64,000 nt of DNA from Aquificota bacterium (lineage in GTDB: Bacteria; Aquificota; Aquificia; Aquificales; Hydrogenothermaceae), in assembly GCA_013153635.1 (NCBI GenBank), contig JAADDZ010000006.1, positions 20,490 through 84,489 of the forward strand, given 5' to 3'. The position numbers were made by a program, and so were the translations under genes. Position 1 is the stretch's first letter. Each line of letters opens with the position of its first letter. Positions 45,244-54,373 of the stretch are shown piece by piece. The notes under the pieces are model-generated. The model worked only from the letters and a program-made list of their open reading frames with translations, ran no database searches and had not been told where the DNA came from.

Positions 45244-46760
45244 TGCTCAAAACCCTCCATAAGCATTCCTGATTGATACTTAAGTTCTAACACGGCAACC
45301 TGACAATCGTGGTTCGCTTTTGCATAGTCAAACTTGATTTTATCATACATAGTTTGTGTGTCTAGTAAGTCTATAATAGAAATTAGTTGATTTCTATAGC
45401 TGTTCTCTGTGATTTTTAAAACTTCTTTTGCGTAGTTTAGATTTTCTTTTGCGGTCATGAGTTTCTTTTTGTGGATTAACATCTCTTCGTAAGCTTTATA
45501 CACATTAAATTTGATGAATTCTTCAAAACCTTTTTCTCCATGTCTGTATCTTTTGTACGTAGATTTTGCGGCTTTGTATTTGTATACTCTTTGAAGTCCA
45601 TTAAACACTACCCAGTCTAATCCTATTCCATATGTATGGTATCCTGTTCTTCTATCTATTCTCCCTATAACATTACTGTAAGTTTCATAGTTATAGAACA
45701 GTCCAACTTCTGGTTTGAAAGAGGCTAATTCCATTTTTATCATATCTTTAGAGATAGCTACTTTTTTTCTCATTGCAAGAAGGTCTGACCTGTGTTTTAT
45801 TGCGTAATCTTGATAGTAGGTGACAGGTTGCTTTATGGTTTCACATATAAGTTTACCTTGTACATCTATATCTTTTGGGTTCATATTGTCTACACCCATA
45901 GCTAGGAGAAGACCTCTTTTTGCTATTAGGTAGTTATTCTTAGCTTCTGTAATTCTACTTCTTGCTTCTAGCATGTATACTTTGGCTCTTAGAACATCGG
46001 CAAATACAGCAAGCCCATTTTGATGCATCTGCAAGGCGGTTCTATAATGTCTCTCTGCTGATTTGTAGGCTTGTCTTGCCAGCTCTATAGCTTCTTTTGC
46101 TAACAATGCTCCGTAGAAAGCTTTTGATGTATCGTATATAGCTTTTTCTCTAGACCTTACTAACTCTCTTTTTGTAGCTAGATAGTCTTTTTTTCTTATA
46201 CTTAGCCCTGTTAGTAACTTTCCACCTGTGTATAGAGGTTGTTTTATTTCAAATTTTATTGAAAAGTTCCCTGTCCATGGATAGTCTGGTTCTGTTTTTA
46301 CTATTTCGTAACCTTGTTGAAAGTCGGGTAGTACATCTCCAAAAAAGCCTCCAAATACTGGAAAGCCTTCTACAAAGGTACCAAAGCCCATGTTAGGTAT
46401 CTGTACTAGAGCCTTTGCATCTCTCATGTCCATATATCTTCCAAAGGTTTGCAAACTTACATCTTTTTGTAGAACTTTGTAAAATGCTCCCCAAGCTGGG
46501 TTGTTTGTTTTTAGTGCGAGGATTGAGAAGGTTATTTTTGGAAAGAGATTCCCAAAGACCGCTTTATATTCGTATCTTTTGGATTTTACTTCTTTTTCTT
46601 TTGCACGAAGTTCATAGTTGTTTCGTAGAGCTTGGTTTATGGCTTCTTCCAGCGTCAGCTTCACCGGTGAAACTCTCTGGATATTTTGCTTCTGCTGGGC
46701 AAAAGAGATGCTATTTACTATCAGGGCTAAGGTTATGATTAATGCCCATTTACACTTCAT
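45240..46760 (-). CDS. TolC-family outer membrane efflux protein
   Basis: Outer-membrane channel of 506 residues with a signal peptide (about 1-21, SFAQQ) and two TolC repeats: VKLTLEEAINQALRNNYELRAKEKEV and the second around YAIKHRSDLLAMRKKVAISK. Long coiled-coil helices flank each. First gene of the operon: it starts with ATG after GGAGGT and its 3' end overlaps the adaptor by 4 bases. A 46-residue insertion around residues 85-150 rich in aromatic residues and Gly probably extends the barrel. Substrate unknown. Confidence 0.93.
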   Translation of the reverse strand: MKCKWALIITLALIVNSISFAQQKQNIQRVSPVKLTLEEAINQALRNNYELRAKEKEVKSKRYEYKAVFGNLFPKITFSILALKTNNPAWGAFYKVLQKDVSLQTFGRYMDMRDAKALVQIPNMGFGTFVEGFPVFGGFFGDVLPDFQQGYEIVKTEPDYPWTGNFSIKFEIKQPLYTGGKLLTGLSIRKKDYLATKRELVRSREKAIYDTSKAFYGALLAKEAIELARQAYKSAERHYRTALQMHQNGLAVFADVLRAKVYMLEARSRITEAKNNYLIAKRGLLLAMGVDNMNPKDIDVQGKLICETIKQPVTYYQDYAIKHRSDLLAMRKKVAISKDMIKMELASFKPEVGLFYNYETYSNVIGRIDRRTGYHTYGIGLDWVVFNGLQRVYKYKAAKSTYKRYRHGEKGFEEFIKFNVYKAYEEMLIHKKKLMTAKENLNYAKEVLKITENSYRNQLISIIDLLDTQTMYDKIKFDYAKANHDCQVAVLELKYQSGMLMEGFEQ

Positions 46761-46786
46761 CTTTAAAACCTCCAGCGTGTTAAAAC

Positions 46787-46828
46787 ATATTCTTATTACT
46801 CTGTAATATAATATTAGTATATTCTTAT
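46787..46828 (-). repeat. paired direct repeats upstream of the RND operon
   Basis: ATATTCTTAT at 46787-46796 and again at 46819-46828, 32 bases apart (about three helical turns), with a one-mismatch copy ATATTCTAAT at 46985-46994 near the divergent TauE gene. They could be a regulator box. The 46761-47023 spacer is otherwise AT-rich and contains a 7-base inverted repeat ATTGTTT/AAACAAT at 46898-46917. Confidence 0.35.
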
Positions 46829-47023
46829 ATTCTTTACAATACTTTTTAATACTTACTTATCTTAAATAACTAAACTATTTTCAAACTAGCATAAATCATT
46901 GTTTAAGAAAAAACAATATTATTCGGTTATTATAATTAAACTTTAATAATGGATACTATAAAATAAATTTATTAATAATAATACATATTCTAATAAGAAA
47001 ATGTAAATATTTTTGAGGTACTT

Positions 47024-48067
47024 ATGGAAATATTATTACCGATAGCAGGGGTAAAAGTAAATATTTTTGTGATTCTTTCTTTGGGAATTTTTGTTGGATT
47101 CTTGTCTGGTTTGTTAGGTATTGGTGGAGGTATTATTCTAAATCCAGCACTTATAAAACTTGGTATTCCTCCTATAGTGACAGTAGGAACTTCTATATCC
47201 CAAATGGTAGGGGCTACTGTTTCTGGCTTCTTGGCTCATCTTAAGCTAAAAAATATTGATATAAAGCTTGGTATATATATGGTAATTGCTGGGTTTATCG
47301 GGGGTGGTATCGGTGTTTATCTAACAAAAGTTCTAGAAGATGCAGGAATGTTTAGAGAGGTGTTATTGAGTCTGTACTCTTTTTATTTAGGCTTTACAGG
47401 ATTAACTATGCTTATCGATGTTATAAAAGGGAAGAGGGAAAAAAAAGGTTCAAAACTATTAAAACTGTTAGAAAACTTACCTTTTAAAGTATCTTTTGAA
47501 TCAGGAACCATTTCTGTGTTTATTCCTATAGGTATAGGGTTTATTGCTGGGTTTTTAGCGGCTGTCATGGGCGTAGGTGGAGGGTTTGTAATAATTCCTG
47601 CTTTGATATATCTAGCAGGATTTCCTGTTCATAAGGCTGTAGGAATGAGTCTGTTTCAGATGATATTTGTTACTTCTTTTCTTACTTATTTCCATGCAAC
47701 GATAAATTTTGGAGTGGATATTGTGCTTAGTTTGTTGCTTATGTTTGGTTCTTCTTTTGGAGCAGTATTTGGTGCGGCTTTTGGTCAGAAGATAAAAAAA
47801 GAGTATACCAAGTTTATACTGGCTGTTATTGTCACTTCTGTTGCTTTACTTAGTATGTATCAGCTGTTTTTTGAGAAAGGTAATGAAAAAAAGGTAGATA
47901 CGATGGTACTCCTTGATAATCCTATAGCAAAGTTTGCGTATGAAAATCCTTCTTTGTACGCTATTTTAACAATATTTGTTAGTATAGTTTTTGGGACTAT
48001 AATTAGTATACTTACCCACAGATTGAAAGTTTTAGTAGAGATAAAATTAGAAAGGTTAAGAAGGTAG
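47024..48067 (+). CDS. TauE/SafE-family sulfite/anion exporter
   Basis: Inner-membrane exporter of 347 residues with about 8-9 helices and the two family repeats FLSGLLGIGGGIILNPALIKLGI and GFLAAVMGVGGGFVIIPALIYLAG. TauE/SafE proteins export sulfoacetate, sulfite or other organic anions; a sulfur role is plausible for a sulfur-oxidising thermophile but not shown. A C-terminal extra helix (about 300-335) follows a soluble segment. ATG start after TGAGGT. mqnA begins 8 bases later. Confidence 0.9.
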   Translation: MEILLPIAGVKVNIFVILSLGIFVGFLSGLLGIGGGIILNPALIKLGIPPIVTVGTSISQMVGATVSGFLAHLKLKNIDIKLGIYMVIAGFIGGGIGVYLTKVLEDAGMFREVLLSLYSFYLGFTGLTMLIDVIKGKREKKGSKLLKLLENLPFKVSFESGTISVFIPIGIGFIAGFLAAVMGVGGGFVIIPALIYLAGFPVHKAVGMSLFQMIFVTSFLTYFHATINFGVDIVLSLLLMFGSSFGAVFGAAFGQKIKKEYTKFILAVIVTSVALLSMYQLFFEKGNEKKVDTMVLLDNPIAKFAYENPSLYAILTIFVSIVFGTIISILTHRLKVLVEIKLERLRR

Positions 48068-48074
48068 TTTTCCG

Positions 48075-48821
48075 TTGAAAATCGGGTGGATAGATTATCT
48101 AAATACGGTTCCTTTTAGAAAAGCGATTGTTAATCGTAACGGTAAAGTCATTATAAAAGGAGTTCCTTCCTTTTTAAATAAGCTCATATACGAATCTAAA
48201 ATAGATATAGGTATTGTTTCTTCTGCTGAATATATTGAACATTTTAATAGATACTTTCTTTTTTCTGATGTTTCTATATCTTCTTATAAAAAAGTTTATT
48301 CTGTGGTTTTAGTTTCAGATGTTCCTATGGAGCGTTTGGAATATATATATCTTTCTAAAGAGTCAAAAACTTCCAACCTTCTTATAGAGATTATTCTAAG
48401 AAAGTTTCTATCTAAAGATACACAGATTGGGTTTGATATACCATCAAAAATGAAAACAGGTTTTTTGCTTATCGGTAATAAGGCTTTAGAAGAAAAACAG
48501 AAATTCAAGTATGTTTATGACTTGTCTGATATTTGGTTTTCTTATACTAAACTACCGTTTGTGTTTGCACTTTGGTGTGTAAGAAGGGAGTTTTACTATC
48601 AGTCTTTAGATAGTGTTGAAAGATTTAAACTAAACTTAAAAAGTAGTGTAAATGAGTTTTTTAAAAAGGATATAAAGTATCTAAAACCTGATGTGAGAAA
48701 TTACCTCCAAAATCTAGATTTTTCTCTTACAAAAGAGCATATTTTGAGCTTGGAGCGTTTTTCTTCTTATCTAAAAGAGTTAAACTTAATAGATAAAATG
48801 CCGAATTTTGAGTTTGTTTAG
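48075..48821 (+). CDS. mqnA: chorismate dehydratase MqnA (futalosine menaquinone pathway)
   Basis: First enzyme of the futalosine route to menaquinone, 248 residues. MqnA/MqnD fold features are IGWIDYLNTVPFRKAI, PSFLNKLIYESKIDIGIVSSAEY, SKESKTSNLLIEIILRKFL and YDLSDIWFSYTKLPFVFALW. TTG start at 48075 with AAGGTAG upstream. It may be co-transcribed with the TauE exporter (7-base gap) and with the methyltransferase (5-base gap). Other mqn genes are not in the window. A related periplasmic-binding fold protein is possible but the motifs fit MqnA. Confidence 0.88.
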   Translation: MKIGWIDYLNTVPFRKAIVNRNGKVIIKGVPSFLNKLIYESKIDIGIVSSAEYIEHFNRYFLFSDVSISSYKKVYSVVLVSDVPMERLEYIYLSKESKTSNLLIEIILRKFLSKDTQIGFDIPSKMKTGFLLIGNKALEEKQKFKYVYDLSDIWFSYTKLPFVFALWCVRREFYYQSLDSVERFKLNLKSSVNEFFKKDIKYLKPDVRNYLQNLDFSLTKEHILSLERFSSYLKELNLIDKMPNFEFV

Positions 48822-48826
48822 AAGCT

Positions 48827-49693
48827 ATGAAAAAGATAATTACAAGAGATGGTTCTGAAACTTTGTTTAATACGGATTTTAATGAAGCTTATCATTCTAC
48901 AAAGGCAGGGGCGTTAACAGAAAGTCTATATAAGTTTATTTATCCTTGTAAAATCGATAGATTAGCAGAACAAGAAAGGACTATTAATATTTTAGATGTG
49001 GGGTTTGGTTTGGGTTATAATGTAGCGACCGCTATCTTTGTGTCAAAAGAAAAGAACCCAAATTTTCATCTAAATATACTGTCTGTAGAGAGTGATAAAG
49101 ATATTCTACAGAAGATAAAACTTGTGGATTTTCCCTCTGCTTTAAAAGAGATATACAAAGGTCTGTTAACAGGAGTTTTTAGTCATAGTCTCATAGGTGA
49201 TAAAGTCTATAGAGTATATAAAGTTAAAAGTACACATTTTTCTTTGAATATTGTGTTTGGAGATGGTAGAGAAGTTATGCAAGATTTCTTAAAACAGAAA
49301 TATGTTTTTGATGCTGTTTTCTATGATGCTTTTTCTCCAAAAGTGAATGCTGAAATGTGGACTTTAGAGATTTTTAGGGTTGTTTATAGGCTCATGACTC
49401 AAAAAGCTATCTTAGCTACTTATAGTGCTTCTCTATCTGTAAGGAAAGCTCTACTAAGGGCAGGTTTTAAGATTGGTTTAGTTCAACCTATAGGAAGAAA
49501 GAGCTTTTCTACCGTAGCAACGAAAAACGGTGATATTCCTCCTCTACCAGAAGAAGAAAGAGTACGGATAGAAAATTCCCCTTATGCTTGTGTTATGAGA
49601 GATAAAGGGTTAAAAACCCCTCGTCATGTTATATACGAAAACTGGCTGAAAGAAGTGGAAATTAAAAAAGCCTTAATCTCTCAACGCATTTAA
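48827..49693 (+). CDS. MnmD-like SAM-dependent methyltransferase
   Basis: A 288-residue methyltransferase of the DUF752/MnmC N-domain family. The SAM site is ILDVGFGLGYNVATA (about 50-65), the family hallmark FYDAFSPKVNAEMWTLEIF lies near 165-183 and LATYSASLSVRKALLRAGF follows. In E. coli the homologous domain methylates the aminomethyl group of wobble uridine 34. The FAD-oxidase half of bifunctional MnmC is absent, as in stand-alone MnmD. The last 21 bases overlap the converging PNPOx-like gene. Confidence 0.85.
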   Translation: MKKIITRDGSETLFNTDFNEAYHSTKAGALTESLYKFIYPCKIDRLAEQERTINILDVGFGLGYNVATAIFVSKEKNPNFHLNILSVESDKDILQKIKLVDFPSALKEIYKGLLTGVFSHSLIGDKVYRVYKVKSTHFSLNIVFGDGREVMQDFLKQKYVFDAVFYDAFSPKVNAEMWTLEIFRVVYRLMTQKAILATYSASLSVRKALLRAGFKIGLVQPIGRKSFSTVATKNGDIPPLPEEERVRIENSPYACVMRDKGLKTPRHVIYENWLKEVEIKKALISQRI

Positions 49694-50107
49694 GACGATA
49701 GTATCAAACTCTAAAGCTTTTTGGATATTTCCTGTATGTTCAAATGGTATCTCTCCTGTTATTGTAGCTCCCGGGAAGAGGTTGTTATTTACTTCTTCTA
49801 CTTTTACTTCTATAACTGATACAGGGAAAGGAAGTTCTTCTATTTTTTCTTTTATGATTTTGGCTTTTCCTAGAATGCTCGCCGCTATCTCTGGTCCAAA
49901 GACTTCTATGCTTGTGTATGGGTTGTTTCTAATATTGTCTGCTGTTCGAGAATCACTACTTATAGCAAATCGGATAGTGCTTTCGTCCAGTGCTATAAGC
50001 CAAGATACAAATGTAGTGTATGGCTTATTGTCTGGTGTTACAGTAGCAACTACAGATGGAGTTAAATCTTTAAGTAAATCTAGTAGATTTTTATCTAATC
50101 TATCCAT
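49673..50107 (-). CDS. PNPOx-like split-barrel flavin protein
   Basis: A 144-residue protein of the pyridoxamine-5'-phosphate oxidase-like FMN-binding split barrel. Visible features are LDLLKDLTPSVVATVTPDNKPYTTFVSW, IRFAISSDSRTADNIRNNPYTSIEVFG and the C-terminal beta strands. The substrate pocket residues of true PdxH are not evident, so it may reduce a flavin-dependent substrate or bind haem or coenzyme F420. ATG start after GGAGGATA. Overlaps the methyltransferase at its 3' end by 21 bases. speD lies immediately upstream on the same strand. Confidence 0.8.
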   Translation of the reverse strand: MDRLDKNLLDLLKDLTPSVVATVTPDNKPYTTFVSWLIALDESTIRFAISSDSRTADNIRNNPYTSIEVFGPEIAASILGKAKIIKEKIEELPFPVSVIEVKVEEVNNNLFPGATITGEIPFEHTGNIQKALEFDTIVLNALRD

Positions 50108-50148
50108 AGTTATCCTCCAAGCTCTTTTTGAAATAATAATAACTTATT

Positions 50149-50559
50149 TTAACTGGAGGATACAGGTTCAAGTTCTATTTTTTCTATATTTGTCTTAGCT
50201 TCGCTTATCGGTACTACGCCTCTTTCTGCAATCTTTTCGTCTACTCTCTTTGGTTTTAATACTTTGAGTATATATTCCATAGCTTTGAAGGTTTTTTCTT
50301 TTCCTCCGCATGTGTAAACATCTATAGCCGCATAGCCGTGTTCTGGCCATGTATGTATTGAGATGTGGGACTCTTCAAGGAGGATAACTCCTGTTGCTCC
50401 GTGAGGGTAAAATTGATGAAAGTGAGATGATAGTTTACTAAGGTCTGCGTATTTCACAGCTCCCTCTAAAAGGGATTTAACGTCTTCTACATGGTCTATT
50501 TTATCGAACGCTATACCATAAAGGTCAGCTAGGATATGCAGTCCGAGGGTTTTTTCCAT
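50149..50559 (-). CDS. speD: S-adenosylmethionine decarboxylase proenzyme (SpeH type)
   Basis: Makes decarboxylated SAM for spermidine synthesis, 136 residues. It is a pyruvoyl enzyme that cleaves itself between Glu63 and Ser64 in LLEESHISIHTW; Ser64 becomes the pyruvoyl group, with His69 and Cys84 completing the active site. ATG start after AAGGAGGATAG. A small leader ORF overlaps the start codon (see 50529-50612). Spermidine synthase is not in this window. Polyamines are abundant in thermophiles. Confidence 0.96.
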   Translation of the reverse strand: MEKTLGLHILADLYGIAFDKIDHVEDVKSLLEGAVKYADLSKLSSHFHQFYPHGATGVILLEESHISIHTWPEHGYAAIDVYTCGGKEKTFKAMEYILKVLKPKRVDEKIAERGVVPISEAKTNIEKIELEPVSSS

Positions 50560-50612
50560 TTTCTATCCTCCTTTCTTATTTTTCTTAAGATGTTCGGGCT
50601 TATCTTGCCCAT
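50529..50612 (-). CDS. leader ORF overlapping the start of speD
   Basis: Twenty-seven codons, MGKISPNILRKIRKEDRKWK then KPSDCIS and stop, with a perfect AAAGGAGG 10 bases upstream. It ends 31 bases inside speD in a different frame. Its own Shine-Dalgarno can pair with an upstream AACCT in a hairpin (around 50623-50638). It might regulate speD by coupling or by stalling, and no function is established. It is too short to prove as a gene from one genome. Confidence 0.45.
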   Translation of the reverse strand: MGKISPNILRKIRKEDRKWKKPSDCIS

Positions 50613-50657
50613 GACAGAAAAACCTCCTTTAAAGGTTATTTGTTTGAAAGAGCAAAC

Positions 50658-50687
50658 ATTATAATACATAAACAACCAACGAATCAA
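50658..50687 (-). promoter_or_regulatory. candidate speD promoter
   Basis: TATAAT (50658-50663 on the minus strand) with TTGATT (50682-50687) at an 18-base spacing. It would place transcription start about 40 bases upstream of the leader ORF. Confidence 0.5.
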
Positions 50688-50799
50688 TAAAAATTTCACA
50701 ATTATTTATAATATTAGAATTTTATAAATTTGCAAATATTTTATCTTCTCAAAAAGAGGTAAAATATTCATAGTAATAATACTGGTTAAGGAGTTTTTA

Positions 50800-53043
50800 A
50801 TGGACGAAAAACTTTTGTCTGCTCACGGGTTGTCTTTGGAAGAATATAAAAGGATTATTCAATTGATAGGGAGAGAGCCTAATGAAATAGAACTAGGAAT
50901 TTTCGGGGCGTTGTGGAGTGAACACTGTTCTTATAAATCTTCAAAACCTTTTTTAAAAAATTTTCCAACTCAAGCTCCTTGGGTACTTCAAGGTCCCGGA
51001 GAAAATGCAGGGGTTGTCGAAATAGACGATAAGTATGCAGTAGCTTTTAAGATAGAGAGTCATAATCACCCTTCTTATATAGAGCCTTTTCATGGTTCAG
51101 CTACAGGAGTAGGAGGTATTATTAGAGACGTTCTATCTATGGGGGCTAGACCTGTATGTGCTTTTGATAGCTTGAGATTTGGAGACCCGAGAGAAGATGG
51201 TAAAAGGGAATTCATAAAAGACGCAAAACCTATCGTTCAAGGAGTCGTAAAGGGAATAGGTTTTTATGGAAACTGTATTGGAGTTCCTACCGTAGGAGGA
51301 GAAGTAGTTTTTGATGAGGTCTATGCAGGAAATCCATTGGTGAATGCTTTTTGTCTTGGTATCTTAAGAAAAGATAGGATATTCAGGGCTAGAGCTACTA
51401 AGGTAGGTCAAAAGATGATTTTGGTTGGTTCAGCTACAGGAAGAGATGGTATACATGGAGCTACAATGGCTTCTGCTGAATTTTCAAAAGATACAGAAGA
51501 GAAAAGACCAAATGTTCAAATAGGAGACCCTTTTTATGGAAAAAGACTTATTGAATGTACATTAGAAGTGATGGATAAGAATCTTATCGTTGGTTGTCAA
51601 GATTTTGGTGCGGCAGGGCTAGCAGGGTCTACTTCAGAGCTAGGTTCTAAGTCAAATATGGGTGTAAAAGTTTACTTAGATAGAGTTCCTCTTAGAGAAG
51701 AGGGAATGACTCCTTATGAAATTCTCCTCTCTGAATCCCAAGAGAGAATGCTGTATGTAGTAGATGATGATAAGGTTGAATCTGTTTTGAGTACCGCTAG
51801 ATGGTACGGATTAGAGGCGGCGGTTATTGGAGAAACGACAGATACAAAGCGCATGGAGGTATTTTTTAAAAATCAAAAGGTAGCTGATTTACCAATATCT
51901 GCTATCGTTGATGAGGCTCCTGTGTATGAAAGACCAAGAAAGAAGCCAGCATATCTAGAGAAGACAAGAGCTTTTAATCAAGATACCCTTGAGGAAGTGG
52001 ATATTTTAGATGCGATAAAAAAGGTGTTATCTTCTCCAACTATATCTAAAAAAGAGTGGGTGTATAGCCAGTATGATTACGAAGTTGGTATAAATACTGT
52101 AATTAAACCCGGAAGCGATAGCGCTGTTTTGAGAGTGAAATGGGCGGTAAAACCACAAATCGATAGTGAAAAGGCTATAGCTATCTCTAGTGATGGAAAT
52201 GGTAGATGGGTGTATCTAGACGCTTATGAAGGAGGAAAAAGGGTTGTAGCTGAATCTGTTAGAAATGTTTATATTACAGGGGCAAAACCTCTAGCTATAA
52301 CAGACTGTCTTAATTGGGGTAATCCTGAAAATCCAGAAATAATGTGGCAGTTTGAACAGGCAACGAAAGGAATGGCTGATGCTTGCAAAATATTAGATGT
52401 TCCGGTGATAAGTGGGAATGTCTCTCTTTATAACGAGACTGTACTTTCGGATAAAAGGATAAACATCTACCCTACACCTATCGTTGTTACAGTAGGGGTT
52501 TTAGATAGTGTACAAAATGCTATACCGTCATTTTACCAAGAGGAAGGGGATTTGGTAGTTCTAGTTGGTGAGGTGGATAAGTCTCCTATGGTTGATGCAA
52601 GCGAATATCTAAAAGAGGTACATGGAAAAGTCCTAGGTAAAATACCTCCTGTTAATCTAGAGTTAGAAAAGAAGCTTGGTGATTTTATAAGAGAAAACCG
52701 TCATATAATAAAATCTAGTCATGATGTTTCTGATGGAGGTTTAATAACCGCTTTACTAGAGTCAGCTTTTTTAGATGAAAAAACTTTTGGACTAGAGATT
52801 AGTATAGATTCAAAATATAGAGTAGATTTTGAGCTTTTTGATGAACTTAGAACTATTATAGTTTTATCTGTATCTCCTGAAAATCTCGATGATTTGGTAA
52901 ACTCCTTAGAGGAGAAAAACATATCTTATAAAGTTGTAGGAAAGGTTCTAGGAGAACCTTCCCTAAGGTTAAATGTGGGCAGTATCTCTTTAGAGGAAGA
53001 TATGGAGGTTCTCAAGTCTATCTGGAAAAATGTATCTTTATAA
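50800..53043 (+). CDS. purL: phosphoribosylformylglycinamidine synthase large subunit
   Basis: ATP-dependent FGAM synthetase of purine biosynthesis, small-type PurL of 747 residues that works with PurQ and PurS. The AIRS-like core contains ALWSEHCSYKSSKP, KIESHNHPSYIEPFHGSATGVGGIIRD, GVPTVGGEVVFDEVY, GCQDFGAAGLAGSTSEL and SSHDVSDGGLITALLE. ATG start after AAGGAG. purQ and purS are not adjacent. Its 3' end overlaps the converging FAS1 gene by 6 bases. The 240-base spacer from speD contains no riboswitch that I recognise. Confidence 0.97.
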   Translation: MDEKLLSAHGLSLEEYKRIIQLIGREPNEIELGIFGALWSEHCSYKSSKPFLKNFPTQAPWVLQGPGENAGVVEIDDKYAVAFKIESHNHPSYIEPFHGSATGVGGIIRDVLSMGARPVCAFDSLRFGDPREDGKREFIKDAKPIVQGVVKGIGFYGNCIGVPTVGGEVVFDEVYAGNPLVNAFCLGILRKDRIFRARATKVGQKMILVGSATGRDGIHGATMASAEFSKDTEEKRPNVQIGDPFYGKRLIECTLEVMDKNLIVGCQDFGAAGLAGSTSELGSKSNMGVKVYLDRVPLREEGMTPYEILLSESQERMLYVVDDDKVESVLSTARWYGLEAAVIGETTDTKRMEVFFKNQKVADLPISAIVDEAPVYERPRKKPAYLEKTRAFNQDTLEEVDILDAIKKVLSSPTISKKEWVYSQYDYEVGINTVIKPGSDSAVLRVKWAVKPQIDSEKAIAISSDGNGRWVYLDAYEGGKRVVAESVRNVYITGAKPLAITDCLNWGNPENPEIMWQFEQATKGMADACKILDVPVISGNVSLYNETVLSDKRINIYPTPIVVTVGVLDSVQNAIPSFYQEEGDLVVLVGEVDKSPMVDASEYLKEVHGKVLGKIPPVNLELEKKLGDFIRENRHIIKSSHDVSDGGLITALLESAFLDEKTFGLEISIDSKYRVDFELFDELRTIIVLSVSPENLDDLVNSLEEKNISYKVVGKVLGEPSLRLNVGSISLEEDMEVLKSIWKNVSL

Positions 53044-53469
53044 TAAGCTGTTTATGATATGCAGTATACCATTTGTACATTGAATATCTGGTATCTGTAT
53101 TTTTGCATTTTCTACGAAGATACTATCTCCTTCTTGTTTTATTGTAAATTCATCTCCTTTGAGAGATTTTACTTTTTTGCGTTTTAGAAGTTCTTCTGTC
53201 GTACATGAACCATTTATAAGGTAGGTTCTTAACAGTTTTCTTGCTGATACAGGGTCTTTTAGAGCTTCTTGGAATTGGTGTATTTGGTCTTGGGACATTG
53301 TTTCAAATGCTTCATCTAACGGGGCAAGAACTGTATATTTTCCTCCTGTTATCAGCTCTTCTTTTATACCTGTTGCCTCTATTAGGGCTACAAATTGGCA
53401 TAACTGGTCTGTTTCTAGTAGTTTGCTGAATATATTTGATTTTGTTTCACTAAGATTTAGTAAGCTCAT
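53038..53469 (-). CDS. fasciclin (FAS1) domain protein
   Basis: A 143-residue protein made of one FAS1 domain: NIFSKLLETDQLCQFVALIEATGIKEEL, GKYTVLAPLDEAFETM and the closing IQCTNGILHIINSLL. FAS1 domains are normally extracellular adhesion modules, but there is no signal peptide or lipobox, so this one appears cytoplasmic unless exported in another way. ATG start after AGGCAAA-type weak site. Function unknown; it is isolated between purL and the mod operon. Confidence 0.88.
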   Translation of the reverse strand: MSLLNLSETKSNIFSKLLETDQLCQFVALIEATGIKEELITGGKYTVLAPLDEAFETMSQDQIHQFQEALKDPVSARKLLRTYLINGSCTTEELLKRKKVKSLKGDEFTIKQEGDSIFVENAKIQIPDIQCTNGILHIINSLL

Positions 53470-53500
53470 TTTTGCCTCCTAGTTTTAAATTTTATATATT

Positions 53501-54373
53501 TTACATTGTTCGTAGTACAAATGGGTTAAATCCTTTGGTTGCTATGATTACATTGTCCCCTATGTTTAGCTCTTTTATCTCTTCTTCCACAGCTACTATT
53601 TTGATAACATTGTTCCCTATAAGGACTGTTATTATATACATAATATCTTCTTTTTCTATGTTTAGAATCTGACCTGTTAGTTTTACTTTTCCGCTTAATT
53701 TTTCTTGGATAAATATATCTTCTGGTTTTCCATGTTTTTTTATCTTTCCTTTTTCTAAGAGGAAAACTCTATCAGACAGCCTGAATATCTCGGAAAAATC
53801 GTGGCTTACTAAGATTGTTGTTAGGTTAAACTCATCATGTATTTTTTTTAACTCTTCTTGTAATTTTTGTCTAGTTTCTAAGTCTAGAGAGGAAAAAGGT
53901 TCATCTAGTAATAAAAGTGTAGGTTTTCTAGCTATTGCTCTAGCTAAAGCAACTTTTTGTTTTTGTCCTCCTGACAGGGTGTCTGGTTTTTTATGTTTTA
54001 TGTTTTCTATCTCGGTAACTTCTAGTACCTTTTTTAAAAAGTTTTTATCCTTTTTTGCCATAGCAAAAGCTATATTTTGTTCAACTGTCATGTTAGGAAA
54101 CAACGCAAAATCTTGGAAAACAAAACCTATCTTTCTTTTTTGAGGAGGGAGGTTTATATTTTTTTCAGTATCAAGCCAGATTTGGTCATTTATCTTTATA
54201 AATCCGTAATCTACTTGTATTAATCCAGCTATTATCTTGAGTAAACTAGTTTTCCCAACCCCTGACTTTCCAAAAATGGTGATGAATTCTCTATTTTTTA
54301 TTGTTATATCTACATCTAATTTGAAAGTTTCTTTAACACTAGATAGCTCTTTTTTTACTTTTATTTCTATCAT
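53501..54373 (-). CDS. modC: molybdate/tungstate ABC transporter ATPase (ModC-like)
   Basis: ABC ATPase of 290 residues. Walker A is FGKSGVGKTSLLK, the signature is DTLSGGQKQKVALARA, Walker B is LLLDEPFSSLD and the H-loop is VSHD. A C-terminal TOBE/Mop-like beta domain (about 220-290: GQILNIEKEDIMYIITV) may bind the oxyanion and gate transport by trans-inhibition. Last gene of a five-gene operon, it overlaps modB by 4 bases (ATGA). Molybdate versus tungstate cannot be told. Confidence 0.9.
   Translation of the reverse strand: MIEIKVKKELSSVKETFKLDVDITIKNREFITIFGKSGVGKTSLLKIIAGLIQVDYGFIKINDQIWLDTEKNINLPPQKRKIGFVFQDFALFPNMTVEQNIAFAMAKKDKNFLKKVLEVTEIENIKHKKPDTLSGGQKQKVALARAIARKPTLLLLDEPFSSLDLETRQKLQEELKKIHDEFNLTTILVSHDFSEIFRLSDRVFLLEKGKIKKHGKPEDIFIQEKLSGKVKLTGQILNIEKEDIMYIITVLIGNNVIKIVAVEEEIKELNIGDNVIIATKGFNPFVLRTM

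Noticed and set aside
50560-50799. Riboswitch upstream of purL
   Set aside because: No purine, preQ1 or glycine aptamer core could be recognised; the spacer is AT-rich and contains the speD leader on the other strand.
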